Assembly (NCBI GenBank): GCA_041399205.1 | Contig: JAWKTK010000010.1 | Span: forward strand, 1 to 64,000 | Origin: JAGQOZ01 sp041399205 | Lineage (GTDB): Bacteria; Planctomycetota; Planctomycetia; Pirellulales; Pirellulaceae | Length of the DNA: 64,000 nt | Reading direction: 5' to 3' | Shown: positions 1 to 8,655 of the stretch, piece by piece | Position numbering within the stretch: position 1 is the first letter of the stretch | Layout of the letters: each line of letters opens with the position of its first letter | Position numbers and translations under genes: made by a program | Notes under the pieces: generated by a model | What the model was told of the DNA's origin: nothing | The model's database searches: none | Seen by the model: only the letters and a program-made list of their open reading frames with translations

Positions 1-339
1 ACGTACATTGGTGACTCGAACCTAGATGGTGAATTCACCACGAGCGATCTTGTTCTGGTGTTTGTCGCCGGCGAATACGAAGACTCTATCGACGGCAATA
101 GCACGTGGGCATCTGGTGACTGGAATGGCGACGGCGATTTCACGACAAGCGATCTGGCCTTTGCGTTTCAGCTCGGCGGGTACGAACAAGGCCCTCGAGC
201 AGCCGTGACGGCGATACCGGAACCGAGCACCTTTCAATTCATTATAGGTGTGCTTTTGTGCATGCTTTGGAGCAGACGATTGATCGACCGTCAACACCTT
301 CCATTTTGCCAGGGTCCCATCGAAGCCCTTACTTCATAA
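1..339 (+). CDS. C-terminal end of dockerin-like PEP-CTERM protein (partial)
   Basis: The reading frame is open from base 1, so the N-terminus lies outside the window. Two acidic repeats are visible (GDSNLDGEFTTSDL and GDWNGDGDFTTSDL). Each has the D-x-N/D-x-D-G calcium-loop look of type I dockerin/EF-hand repeats. They are followed by the sorting signal IPEPST, a hydrophobic stretch and a basic end (SRR), the pattern of PEP-CTERM proteins handled by exosortase. It is therefore probably an exported protein processed at the cell surface. The tail is longer after the Arg cluster than usual (about 20 extra residues), so the true stop may be earlier if an indel is present. The same repeat plus PEP-CTERM cassette ends the metalloprotease-like protein at 21205-24109. 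Confidence 0.8.
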   Translation, partial: TYIGDSNLDGEFTTSDLVLVFVAGEYEDSIDGNSTWASGDWNGDGDFTTSDLAFAFQLGGYEQGPRAAVTAIPEPSTFQFIIGVLLCMLWSRRLIDRQHLPFCQGPIEALTS

Positions 340-400
340 ATTCTATCAACCGATTATGGCCTATCTCAAATTAAACGCTTTTATCTGATAAGGAAAATCC

Positions 401-1933
401 ATGTCCAAGCTTTCACACAACCGCCCAACTGCTTCCCAACTACGCATGCGAAAGTCAACTTCCCAAAATTGCCGTTCCCGATTAAGGGTAGAAAATCTCG
501 AGGCCCGGCTGAATCTTTCGACCGATTGGCTGTTGAGCTTTGGAGGAAGCGGCGAGGACGTGCCGCGAGCCGGCGTGGAGACGGATTCGGCTGGCAACGT
601 TTATGTGGCCGGAGATTTCTTCGACTCGGTCCAGGCCGATCAGGCGGGTTCAAGTGCTGGACGGTTGACAAGCAATGGAACGAACGACGTTTTCGTCGCC
701 AAATACAATTCGTCAGGCGATTTGCTTTGGGCCACGTCATTCGGTTCCGACGGATACGACTATGCTTGGGGACTCGCACTTGATGATTCTGACAACGTCA
801 TTGTAACGGGGAATTTCAATGGCACGGTCGACTTCGCTCCGTCGATGACGGATCCGCTTGGACTCGATACGCTCACGTCTGCGGGCGGGTACGACGGCTT
901 CATCCTCAAGCTCGACGCGAATGGTGAGTTCCAGTGGGTTCGGCAAATGATGGGTGACGACTTTGATCGCGTCTTCAGCGTTGACGTCGATCGTGCAAAT
1001 GACATCTACATCGGTACCCAATCGTACTCGTCGACAGTGACCTACGACGGACTTCCTCCGCAGATGGGAAGCGGAGTGAGGCACGCAGGATTGGCTAAGA
1101 TTGATGCTGGCGGCACGTTTCAGTGGGCGCGGTCCTTCCACAATGACGACGTCGTGCCGCACGTGCTTCCTGTCGTTGACGACCGGGCGTCGGACCCAGC
1201 AGACTGGACCGTCAAGGCCGTTGGCGAATTCACCAATCAACTAACAATGGACGCCGACGTCCTCGTAAGCCGAGGCGACAAGGACGCGTTCTTAGTGGCA
1301 GTGGACGCCGCGACCGGCCAAGCGACTTTGGCCGCGACCAGTTTTGGTGGTCCGTATATTGATCGGGCGTTGGCGATCGGGATCGGTGCATCCGGTGAAA
1401 TCTATGTGTCGGGATATTTCCAGCAACAGACGGACTTTGATCTTGCAGCCTCGCACGCCGACGGCAGCGATCTTCGAGAAAGCAGCGGCCCCAACGATCT
1501 GTTTGTCCTTCGCCTGCAGGACGACCTGAGCTATGACACAGTTACGACATTCGGCGGTTCAGGTTTCGAAGGTGTGCCGCCCAATTCTCTTGCCGTGACG
1601 CCAGCAGGCGAGGTGTACGTCTCGGGACACTTTGAAGCCGCCATGCAATTTGGGGACTATGCATTAGTTAGCTCAGGTGAGACGACGCCTATGTCGTCGC
1701 CCTTGACGCTGATCTCAACGTCCGTTGGGCCGACCGTTTCGGAGGTGGCGGCGAGACCGGGAGTCATCTGTTGGGACCTCGAGATTGGAACGGGGCTCGC
1801 GAATTGGCTGGCGATGAGGTCGATAGCGCCAAGGGCGTCGCGTTCGACGGTCAGAAACCTGTACGTTACCGGGAGTTTCAAGCAAACGGCCGACTTCTCC
1901 ACGGGCGATCGACTTACTTCCAACGGCGATTAG
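401..1933 (+). CDS. SBBP/beta-propeller-repeat exported protein, N-terminal part of a broken gene
   Basis: The start ATG at 401 gives a planctomycete-type N-terminus with basic residues and the motif RVENLEARLNLS, found at the start of many planctomycete surface proteins. Residues of about 45-430 form repeated blades of the type GDLLWATSFGSDGYDYAWGLALD and DSDNVIVTGNF, which is the SBBP/beta-propeller repeat pattern. Between about 1680 and 1850 the protein reads sensibly only in another frame (DDAYVVALDADLNVRWADRF). It returns to the first frame at NLYVTGSF, so two compensating frame changes are present. The gene continues through 1934-2519 into 2520-3440. The role is probably structural or adhesive; no catalytic motif was seen. 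Confidence 0.75.
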   Translation: MSKLSHNRPTASQLRMRKSTSQNCRSRLRVENLEARLNLSTDWLLSFGGSGEDVPRAGVETDSAGNVYVAGDFFDSVQADQAGSSAGRLTSNGTNDVFVAKYNSSGDLLWATSFGSDGYDYAWGLALDDSDNVIVTGNFNGTVDFAPSMTDPLGLDTLTSAGGYDGFILKLDANGEFQWVRQMMGDDFDRVFSVDVDRANDIYIGTQSYSSTVTYDGLPPQMGSGVRHAGLAKIDAGGTFQWARSFHNDDVVPHVLPVVDDRASDPADWTVKAVGEFTNQLTMDADVLVSRGDKDAFLVAVDAATGQATLAATSFGGPYIDRALAIGIGASGEIYVSGYFQQQTDFDLAASHADGSDLRESSGPNDLFVLRLQDDLSYDTVTTFGGSGFEGVPPNSLAVTPAGEVYVSGHFEAAMQFGDYALVSSGETTPMSSPLTLISTSVGPTVSEVAARPGVICWDLEIGTGLANWLAMRSIAPRASRSTVRNLYVTGSFKQTADFSTGDRLTSNGD

Positions 1934-2519
1934 ACGTTGCACTGTTCAAGCTTGATCTATCTCAGCCACGGATTTCCGGCAACCTCTTCGACGACTCTAA
2001 CGCGAACGGACTGGGACGACCGCTGCCGAAGGAATTCTTGAGACCGACGGCTGGCAGATCGAACTTGTCGATACAACGGGCTCTGTCATAGCTTCCACGT
2101 GCCGTTTGGAAATAGCGGCAACTGGCTTTGAGCCATCGAGCCGGGCACGTATACGGTGCGTCAAGGCTCGCCCGCCCGTGGACGGAAACCACTCCGGGCC
2201 AGGCGCATGTGGTCACTGTCGCTGCTGGAGATACTCCGTTGCGTCTCGACTTCGGCAACTTCGTGCCCAATCAGGTTGCAGCCTATGAAAGCATCGATGT
2301 TCCCCAGACATTGAAGGGAATCAGTACCATTACGTCCTCGCTCCAAGTGTCAGACGACTTCCGTGCTCGACGTCGACGTACGGCTTAACATCACCCAGTC
2401 GTACAAAGGACAGATTGCCATGGCGAAGAATTTGGACGTGACTCTAATCGCGTGCGGATGGAACGGAAGTTCCATTAATCGTCGACATTGGGGCGTCGAG
2501 CAATAGTTATGTTGACACG
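1934..2519 (+). pseudogene. Middle section of the same exported protein, scattered over frames
   Basis: No single frame stays open here. Coherent pieces are ISGNLFDDSNANGLGRPL (start of an SdrD B/Cna-B-like fold), TDGWQIELVDTTGSVIAST, EPGTYTVRQGSPA, TPLRLDFGNFVPNQVAAYES, DVPQTLKGISTITSSLQVSD and VLDVDVRLNITQSYKGQIA. The last two are the start of a proprotein-convertase P domain, which completes in the next open frame. At least four indels are needed to read the section as one protein. Read through, 401-3440 would encode about 1010 residues. Confidence 0.6.
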
Positions 2520-3440
2520 GTGTTAGATGACGACGCTTCGACACACATCGCCGACGTGGACCCGAATCAACCTACGGCATACACCGGGATTTTTCGCCCC
2601 ATCGGGAACTTGGCAACGCTAGTTGGAAAGGCGGCCCGGGGGACCTGGTCACTGCGGATTGCCAATGAGAGTCGCTATGCGACTGCGAGACTCAATAGTT
2701 GGTCCCTGACACTCTTCGGTTCGGCTCCGCCAACTCCTCTACCGGTGATCTCGATCGACGATATCACCATCCTGGAAGGTGACGTCGGCACAGCGAACGG
2801 ACAATTTACGATCACTCGATCCGGTGACTTAAGTCGGCCCGCGACCGTCGAGTACGCTACATCTGACGGAACGGCATCGGAAGGAAGTGACTATTTGGGA
2901 ATTGTTACGACGAAGCTAACGTTCTCACCTGGAGTTGCCAGTCTTCCCGTTTCCGTATTTGCTTGGGGAGACCTACTCAGCGAGCCGGACGAAACGTTCA
3001 TCGTCACGCTTGACAATCCCACGGGAGCGACGATTGGTGATGGCCAGGGCGTCGCGACAATCTTGGACGACGACGCAATATTGAACACGAACGTTCTCTA
3101 TGTCTACGACATTAGATTTGAATCGAGACAGCGCGGCCGGAGTTGGCGTGCTGTATTTCAAATCCAATCGGATTCCGACGGTGATGGCCAAGCCAATGCA
3201 AGTGACGAGCCAGCCAGCGGCGTATCAATTACGGTCACGTTCGCGGGCCAAACGTATTCGGGTATTACCGATTCAAATGGCATCTTTCGCACGGATTGGA
3301 ATACAAATCTCGGACCGGGCAACTACTTCGCCAACGCCGTCGACCTTGCACTCACCGGTTTCGTCTGGAACCCGTTGGATATTGATTTAGAGGATGACAC
3401 GGATGCGGACGGCAAGCCAGACGACCTACTATCGATATAA
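2520..3440 (+). CDS. P-domain plus Calx-beta C-terminal part of the broken exported protein
   Basis: The first 75 residues (GTWSLRIANESRYATARLNS, WSLTLFG) are the end of a P/Homo B domain. Residues of about 77-183 are a Calx-beta domain: it has ISIDDITILEGD, VEYATSDGTASEGSDY and DETFIVTLDNPTGATIGDG, and it ends ATILDDD. A further 120-residue beta-rich domain of unknown type contains SDSDGDGQANASDEPASGVS, a calcium-binding-like loop. The frame ends at TAA 3438-3440 without a PEP-CTERM tail. It is the continuation of 401-1933 rather than an independent gene. The architecture propeller, Cna-B-like, P-domain and Calx-beta suggests a calcium-stabilised surface protein. Confidence 0.75.
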   Translation: MLDDDASTHIADVDPNQPTAYTGIFRPIGNLATLVGKAARGTWSLRIANESRYATARLNSWSLTLFGSAPPTPLPVISIDDITILEGDVGTANGQFTITRSGDLSRPATVEYATSDGTASEGSDYLGIVTTKLTFSPGVASLPVSVFAWGDLLSEPDETFIVTLDNPTGATIGDGQGVATILDDDAILNTNVLYVYDIRFESRQRGRSWRAVFQIQSDSDGDGQANASDEPASGVSITVTFAGQTYSGITDSNGIFRTDWNTNLGPGNYFANAVDLALTGFVWNPLDIDLEDDTDADGKPDDLLSI

Positions 3441-3500
3441 GCGATCACACAACGCAATGTAAACTGATGTTAACTCTTCTGGTTATCAATTAACTACAAA

Positions 3501-3573
3501 GGTGGGCGTGGCATGTGCTGTCATTTGCACATGACGCTCGCGGACGGTTCGACATTGTGCACAAACGCGCATC
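3501..3573 (+). repeat. Dispersed intergenic element, copy 1
   Basis: The copy begins GGTGGGCGTGGCATGTGCT and is followed by a hairpin, GTCAT (3520-3524) with ATGAC (3531-3535) and a six-base loop. A second conserved block GGTTCGACATTGTGCAC follows. It lies 60 bases after the stop of the exported-protein gene and upstream of the promoter of the GntR operon. Eight other copies are in this window, all on this strand. Confidence 0.75.
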
Positions 3574-3616
3574 TGTTCTTGTTTGCCTGAAGAGTTCCCA
3601 TTTGCCTCTCTTGATG

Positions 3617-3644
3617 TTGACTCTTTTTAAATATCGGCTATACT
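3617..3644 (+). promoter_or_regulatory. Sigma70-type promoter of the gntR/ABC operon
   Basis: TTGACT (3617-3622) and TATACT (3639-3644) are separated by 16 bases, with the first start codon 31 bases downstream. This is the closest match to a housekeeping promoter noticed in the window. GntR regulators of this kind usually repress their own operon, so an operator may overlap it. Confidence 0.55.
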
Positions 3645-3674
3645 GCACTAGCTTACTAATTCAGCGAGGTCACA

Positions 3675-4064
3675 ATGCGAATTCGTACAGATAGCCAAAT
3701 TCCCATTTTCGAGCAAATCGCCGACGGCGTCCGCGGGCTGATTGCGTCGGGAGTTCATAAGTCGGGCGAAGGCCTTCCATCGTTGCGAGCGTTTGCAAAG
3801 AAACTTGGTGTCAATCCCAACACGGTGCAACGCGCGTATGAGCTGCTGGAGCGCGAAGGGTTTATCGTCACGCGGCGCGGACTGGGCGTGTTCGTTTCGG
3901 AACGAGGCAAAGCCGATGCGATCCTGAAAGCGGAATCTGGCTTTCAGAGCGAGATTCGTACATCGATCGAAAAAGCGGCCGCGTCGTCCGTGTCTGTTTC
4001 CACGATGCGCCGACTATTTCGAGAAGAATCAGAGCGACTCCTGGCGAAGTCAAAACAAGTATGA
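3675..4064 (+). CDS. GntR family (YtrA-type) transcriptional regulator
   Basis: This short 129-residue GntR protein consists of a winged helix-turn-helix (about residues 8-75; PSLRAFAKKLGVNPNTVQRA is the recognition region) and a short helical tail, with no large ligand domain. That is the YtrA arrangement, typical of regulators linked to ABC transporters. The start ATG 3675 has GAGG about 8 bases upstream. The stop overlaps the next start (ATGA at 4061-4064), so regulator and transporter are translationally coupled. The expected role is repression of the operon until an envelope or antibiotic stress signal appears; the ligand is unknown. Confidence 0.88.
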   Translation: MRIRTDSQIPIFEQIADGVRGLIASGVHKSGEGLPSLRAFAKKLGVNPNTVQRAYELLEREGFIVTRRGLGVFVSERGKADAILKAESGFQSEIRTSIEKAAASSVSVSTMRRLFREESERLLAKSKQV

Positions 4065-4954
4065 CGGCGGCGATTTCCATTTTCAATGTCACCAAGCGTT
4101 TTGGCTCACATGTCGCACTCGACGATGTATCGATTGATGTCAAGTCAGGAAGCGTTCTTGGGTTGCTGGGACCGAACGGCGCGGGAAAGAGCACACTGCT
4201 GAAGCTGGTCGTAAACCTGCTGCGTCCCAATGCTGGCCAAATCACCATCCTCGGCCGCAGTGTCTTCGAGGGGGCGTCGCCCATCAAATCAGAAATTGGC
4301 TACGTTGCCGAAGAACCGAGGCTCTATCCATGGATGACGGTGAAAGAAGTGATCTCGTTTACGAGCGGTTTCTTCGCTAATTGGGATACCGGATTCCAAG
4401 AGCTCTTGCGGGACACGTACTCACTACCGATGACAAAGAAAGTTCGGCAACTGTCAAAGGGCATGCGAGCGAAACTCGGCTTGCTGTTGGCGCTCTCTCA
4501 TAGACCTTCCGTACTCATTCTGGATGAACCGATGTCGGGCCTCGATCCCGTTGCTCGCGACGACTTTGTTGGTGATATTCTTGATGCCATTGCCCTTCAA
4601 TGTCCCGCAGTCATTCTTTCGAGCCACCTGTTGGCTGACGTACAACGTATCGCTACTGAGATTGCCATCCTATGTAACGGGAGGCTGTTGGCGAAGCAGC
4701 CAATCGACAAGCTTTTGCAGACGACTCGTCGAATCCGAGTCATTCTGGAAGATGGCCGCCTTCCCACGACCAGGCCTGGGGGACTGATTTGGGAGTGCCT
4801 AGACCGCCGAGAATGGCTGGTCACCATTGGCGAATTCACTAATCAAAAGCTTGACGAATTGAAAAACTGTAATCACGCGTCGTCGGTCGAGATCCTCGAA
4901 GTTGGTTTGGAGGACTTATACAAGGACTTTATCCGCGGAGCTCAATTCGAATGA
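4061..4954 (+). CDS. ABC transporter ATP-binding protein
   Basis: The 297-residue ATPase has Walker A GPNGAGKST at residues 37-45, signature LSKGMRAKL near residue 131 and Walker B LILDEPMSGLDP near residue 150, followed by the H-loop region SSHLLADV. The signature LSKGM fits the CcmA/YtrB-like group of export ATPases. It overlaps the regulator upstream and the permease downstream by four bases each, so the three genes form one coupled operon. The exported substrate cannot be told from sequence. Confidence 0.9.
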   Translation: MTAAISIFNVTKRFGSHVALDDVSIDVKSGSVLGLLGPNGAGKSTLLKLVVNLLRPNAGQITILGRSVFEGASPIKSEIGYVAEEPRLYPWMTVKEVISFTSGFFANWDTGFQELLRDTYSLPMTKKVRQLSKGMRAKLGLLLALSHRPSVLILDEPMSGLDPVARDDFVGDILDAIALQCPAVILSSHLLADVQRIATEIAILCNGRLLAKQPIDKLLQTTRRIRVILEDGRLPTTRPGGLIWECLDRREWLVTIGEFTNQKLDELKNCNHASSVEILEVGLEDLYKDFIRGAQFE

Positions 4955-5610
4955 AGCTGTTGCTTTGGAAAGATTATCGTTTGAACCGCTTCGTTTTGAT
5001 CATAGCTGCGATTCTGCTGGTCTGCCCTGTGGTGATCGCCGGTGCCGGTGTTGTCTGGGTGGATTTCCCGTACCATCCTGACAGCGGCGACCTGCACCGT
5101 TCCGTGTGGATTGGTACCGAGATAGGACTTGGCCTATCCGTGCTATCGCTATGCCTTCTGGGTGGTAATTCGTTCGCTGCCGAGCGAATTGACGGATCGG
5201 CTGACTTCCTCGCGACACTACCGCCAACACGCTTCACGGTGCTATCGTCAAAACTAATGCTTGCATCACTAACTTGTGTATTGATCGCGGCATTCGTTTA
5301 CGCCACGCGATTTGCGGTCAATGTGGCGACGGGCCTATCAGAGAGTCACGGTTATCCTGTGAACTGGGCCTTGTGTTGCACAGGATTTGGAGTGTCTTGG
5401 TTGAGCTCCGTTGTGGTTGACAGCCCTACCTACGCAGTCGGTCTGGGATTGCTTGGCGTCTTCTTCGTGCCGTTGAGTGTGGGAGCAATGAGAGCCGCCG
5501 GGTTCCTGGCAATCAGCAACCCCATCGGGAATACTGTCTTTGGCATCGCTCTTGGAACATCGGCAGTTATTGCCGGATGCATGCTCTACCAACGGAAGGA
5601 AAAGCCATGA
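4951..5610 (+). CDS. ABC-2-like membrane permease
   Basis: The 219-residue protein has six likely membrane segments (for example LIIAAILLVCPVVIAGAGVV, LGLSVLSLCLLGG, LGLLGVFFVPLSVGA). A GGNSFAAERIDGSADFLATL loop resembles the coupling region of ABC-2 permeases. It starts at ATG 4951 inside the end of the ATPase gene and its TGA (5608-5610) overlaps the ATG of the thioredoxin-like lipoprotein. It should pair with the ATPase as a homodimeric exporter. Confidence 0.8.
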   Translation: MKLLLWKDYRLNRFVLIIAAILLVCPVVIAGAGVVWVDFPYHPDSGDLHRSVWIGTEIGLGLSVLSLCLLGGNSFAAERIDGSADFLATLPPTRFTVLSSKLMLASLTCVLIAAFVYATRFAVNVATGLSESHGYPVNWALCCTGFGVSWLSSVVVDSPTYAVGLGLLGVFFVPLSVGAMRAAGFLAISNPIGNTVFGIALGTSAVIAGCMLYQRKEKP

Positions 5611-6197
5611 TCGGAAACGCTCGCCGAATCACTTCGATTTGGACACTTGCAGCGCTACTGACAACTGTTGCATGCCGGCCCAATCCCTACGGTGACACGG
5701 ACTTTGCGGCACGCAATGTTGACATTCCGAACGCACGCAGTGAACCGTTCAATCCGAGTGAAATGGCCGTTGGCGCATCCATTGGTCAGCTGGCCCCCGA
5801 AATCCTTGGCATAGACACTGACGGAAACGCCTTCAAGCTGTCAGACTACCGGGGTAGAGTGGTAGTGCTCAGCTTCTTCGGCGTTTGGTGACAAGCGTGC
5901 CGTGCGTCGCACAATGACGAGCGGTCGCTGGTCACGAACATGAAGGAACGGCCATTCGCCCTAATTGGGGTCAACGTACGAGATAGACTTCCTCGTGTTC
6001 GACGATATTTTGACGAGAATGATTTGCAATGGCGTTCGTTCTTCATGGGTGATAACGAAACGACGACAAATCAATACAAGGTAGACGCGTTTCCAACGAC
6101 GGTTACGATCGACCACGACGGCGTCATCTCACACCGGGGCAACCAATTCGATTTGGAGGTCGTGAAAAAACTCGTTGCCAATGCCGAGTCAATGTGA
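5607..6197 (+). CDS. TlpA/ResA-like thioredoxin lipoprotein with in-frame UGA at the active site (candidate selenoprotein)
   Basis: ATG 5607 overlaps the permease stop. The N-terminus is a signal peptide ending in a lipoprotein-like box (LTTVAC, Cys near residue 24). The redoxin fold follows: GQLAPEILGIDTDGNAFKLS, then YRGRVVVLSFFGVW. The next codon is TGA (5889-5891), followed in the same frame by QACRASHNDE and the rest of the fold (ALIGVNVRD, VDAFPTTVTIDHDGVISHRG) to the stop at 6197. In TlpA/ResA proteins the motif is W-C-x-x-C, so UGA stands exactly where the first Cys is expected (codon 95 of 196). A small stem-loop with a GGUC apex can be drawn 32-35 bases after the UGA. Possibilities are a selenocysteine U-x-x-C enzyme, a nonsense mutation, or a base-call error. 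Confidence 0.65.
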
Positions 6198-6358
6198 CCA
6201 CCATTTTGCAGTGATGATTCACCACGGAATCGTCTACGTGGCTGATTCCCTTGACCAGGAAGATTGGAATTCGACCACAGCCGCGGCTCGAACAGCAACC
6301 CTCGCGATCACAATGCAATAGAGGTCTCCCTTCTCCAGCTCGCAGCTTAACCTGCACA

Positions 6359-6428
6359 GGAGGGCGTGGCATATGTTGTCCTTTGCACATGACGCTGCCT
6401 GATGGTTCGACATTATGCCCGAGCGATC
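6359..6428 (+). repeat. Dispersed intergenic element, copy 2
   Basis: It begins GGAGGGCGTGGCATATGTT, then has TTTGCACATGACGCT and GGTTCGACATTATGC. It lies 162 bases after the thioredoxin-like gene. The first hairpin is weak here: only GTC/GAC pairs. Confidence 0.7.
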
Positions 6429-6636
6429 TCCGTTGAAACCAGCTTACTGTGTAAGCTTGACTGAGATTATGCCGATTCGATGTGCGGTCGGTACGAAACC
6501 AGCTTTGCTTCGAAGGTCAATTTCTCAGTGCCGTCTCACGATGTGTCCGCATTCACGCAAGAAGCACGGTTCGTAAAGTCGGAGTGATTCACGGCTGGGT
6601 GTTGGCCACTTCGATCACTGTTGACTCGGTGCTCGG

Positions 6637-6655
6637 CCACCGGCTCTGCCGGTGG
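6637..6655 (-). terminator. Hairpin beyond the cupin gene
   Basis: CCACCGG and CCGGTGG pair perfectly around a five-base loop. It lies about 50 bases beyond the stop of the minus-strand cupin gene. There is no T-run, so termination by this hairpin is only a suggestion. Confidence 0.3.
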
Positions 6656-6707
6656 TCATTAACTCAGTTTCCTAATCGGGGAGCATTCGGCAGTTGTGCG
6701 AAGAATT

Positions 6708-7073
6708 TCACTCGTTCTCGCACGGGATTCGGTCGCCCTGTGAGGGTGGCGACGAGATGAGCAGGAATCGAGCGTCGGACGTTGATGCATTGCGAACCAG
6801 ATGGGACTTTCCTGCTGCAATGTGAAGACCTTCGAATCGCCTGACTCCACATTCTAATCCTTCCAATTCGATCGTCAGAATCCCGGCAAGGACGTAAAAG
6901 AACTGCTCCGCGGACGCGTGATAATGTCGCTTCTCTGACGTCCCGAGCGGCATCAGTTCTTCGATCACGCTGATGGCCGAAGACTTGAGCAAGTGCCAAC
7001 CGCTGCATCGCTCTCCCCAAGTGTAGTGTTCACTGTTTTCTGCGGAAACAACTGGCACGGGCTTCCTCCACAT
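6708..7073 (-). CDS. Cupin-domain protein
   Basis: The 121-residue single-domain cupin has its first motif at about residues 43-62 (a GTSEKRHYHASAEQFFYVLAG-type segment; the H-Y-H and E are the metal ligands). The second lies near residues 82-95 (GLHIAAGKSHLVRN, with a further His). Such proteins bind a metal and small molecules; the substrate is unknown. It is transcribed divergently from the TetR gene with about 90 bases between starts, so TetR may control it. Confidence 0.75.
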   Translation of the reverse strand: MWRKPVPVVSAENSEHYTWGERCSGWHLLKSSAISVIEELMPLGTSEKRHYHASAEQFFYVLAGILTIELEGLECGVRRFEGLHIAAGKSHLVRNASTSDARFLLISSPPSQGDRIPCENE

Positions 7074-7164
7074 GCTTGACGTTCGTCCGATTGTACTTGC
7101 GACCGAGATTAGACTTTAGTATAAGTTTGTTTTCGTATCTACTCAATGGAATTCACAAACTCAG

Positions 7165-7779
7165 ATGTCATCAGTGAACCCGGCACCGCTTCAGCGAAGA
7201 GAGCGGAAGAAGCAGAATCGCATCAATCGCGTTCGCGATGTTGCACTGCAATTGTTCGTTGACAAGGGGTTCGATTCTGTGACTGTCGACGAGATCGCAG
7301 AAGCCGCGGATATCGGTCGCGCGAGCTTCTTCAATTACTTCTCAACGAAAGATGCTGTCCTGCGTTCGTACCACTTCTGGATTTACGATGAGATTCATGA
7401 ATTTGCGGAAGGACTGGATGGCGACAGTGGGTGGGAGCTTTTTCATCAGTACTACCGTCACCTGACGCGTTTCATCGAACGTGAAGGGGATCGCTATCGA
7501 ATGCTGCATGGAATTCTAAACATTCGAGCGGACCTGCGCGCTGATGATGACGGTCGATACCAGCGTGTGTTTGATCACTACAGCAGATTTGTTGCCCGAG
7601 CGGTTGAGGCAGGGGAACTGCCGGAGGATCTGGATCAGCCTCTGTTTACCGAGATGATCCGTGATGTTTGGCAGGGGAATCTTCAAAACTGGGTCCTGCA
7701 GCGTCGCCCGAAGGCCCTCGAACAGCGAATGTTAAAAAAGCTGGCGATCCTGTTTTCGATTCAGCGAGGTACAGCATGA
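7165..7779 (+). CDS. TetR/AcrR family transcriptional regulator
   Basis: The 204-residue protein has an N-terminal helix-turn-helix at about residues 18-65 (VALQLFVDKGFDSVTVDEIA, then AADIGRASFFNYFSTKD), the classical TetR signature. A helical ligand-binding domain ends in RRPKALEQRMLKKLAILF. It lies divergent from the cupin gene and upstream of an SDR oxidoreductase and an acetyltransferase. A local repressor role is inferred. Confidence 0.88.
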   Translation: MSSVNPAPLQRRERKKQNRINRVRDVALQLFVDKGFDSVTVDEIAEAADIGRASFFNYFSTKDAVLRSYHFWIYDEIHEFAEGLDGDSGWELFHQYYRHLTRFIEREGDRYRMLHGILNIRADLRADDDGRYQRVFDHYSRFVARAVEAGELPEDLDQPLFTEMIRDVWQGNLQNWVLQRRPKALEQRMLKKLAILFSIQRGTA

Positions 7780-7906
7780 CGTCAACCTGGAACGCCAGGG
7801 CGTTCCGGCACCAGAGGCACGGTTCAGTGGACGTGCTGATCATGCATCGCTTCTGCGGTACTGGTGTTGAGGAATGCACGCTGGCTCCAAGGTAGGATTC
7901 AAGTTG

Positions 7907-8643
7907 ATGAACCGGAAAGTTGCCATTGTCACTGGTGCGAGTCGAGGGATTGGTGCGGCTACGGCATGCATGCTGGCTGAGTCTGGTTATGCCGTGGTCA
8001 TCAATTACCGATCTCGCAGCGATGCCGCCGAGCGTGTTGCAGGCTCAATTCGGGAACGAGGTGGTGACTGTTCCTGTGTTCAGGCAGACATCTCCGAGGA
8101 GCAACAGGTTCTGCGTCTGTTTCTCGCCGTCGATGAACGGTTCGGACGGCTTGATGCACTCGTTAATAACGCGGGGATATTGCAGCGGCAGTGTGCTCTT
8201 CGCGACCTGACGATCAACAGGTTGAATCGCGTTTTCGCCGTCAATGTTATTGGAACGTTCCTGTGCTGTCGCGAAGCAGCTAAACGTCTGAAGTCCGGCG
8301 GAGCGATTGTCAACGTCTCGTCGATCGCTGCGAAACTTGCGTCTGAACGAATATGCTGATTTTACGCAGCTTCCAAAGGAGCGGTTGACTCGCTCACGAT
8401 CGGGCTGGCGAAAGAACTGGCCTCTCAAAACATCCGGGTCAATATCGCGGTGCGTCCCGGTATTATCGCTACGGACATTCATGCAGACGGAGGGAGCCTG
8501 GACGCGTTGAACGCATCGGCCCCGGACTGCCGCTTGACGAGGTGGAAACGGTGCAGGACGTTGCGGAAGCGATTTGTTGGCTGTTGTCCGATAAGTCTGC
8601 ATTCACAACCGGGCAGCTGATCGACATTGCGGGTGGCCTTTGA
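7907..8643 (+). pseudogene. Short-chain dehydrogenase/reductase (FabG-like), broken by indels
   Basis: The start ATG at 7907 (MNRKVAIVTGASRGIG) gives the Rossmann TGxxxGxG motif, followed by LVNNAGI and the Ser motif IVNVSS. The catalytic Y-x-x-x-K (YAASKG) is intact but lies after a TGA at 8357-8359. Comparing frames, two bases seem lost before NEYAD and two gained after it, so the frame recovers. A further shift near 8490 moves the end into the frame reading LPLDEVETVQDVAEAICWLL to GQLIDIAGGL, stop 8641-8643. Reconstructed length is about 246 residues, normal for the family. It would be an NAD(P)H-dependent oxidoreductase. Confidence 0.75.
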
Positions 8644-8655
8644 TCGGAGACACGA

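Larger units (their letters stand above)
6198..6707. other. Intergenic stretch
   Basis: No credible gene was seen. The stretch holds copy 2 of the dispersed element and a strong hairpin beyond the cupin gene. Confidence 0.6.

Noticed and set aside
6482..6760. Plus-strand frame of 92 codons
   Set aside because: It ends inside the cupin gene on the other strand and has no ribosome site or domain.
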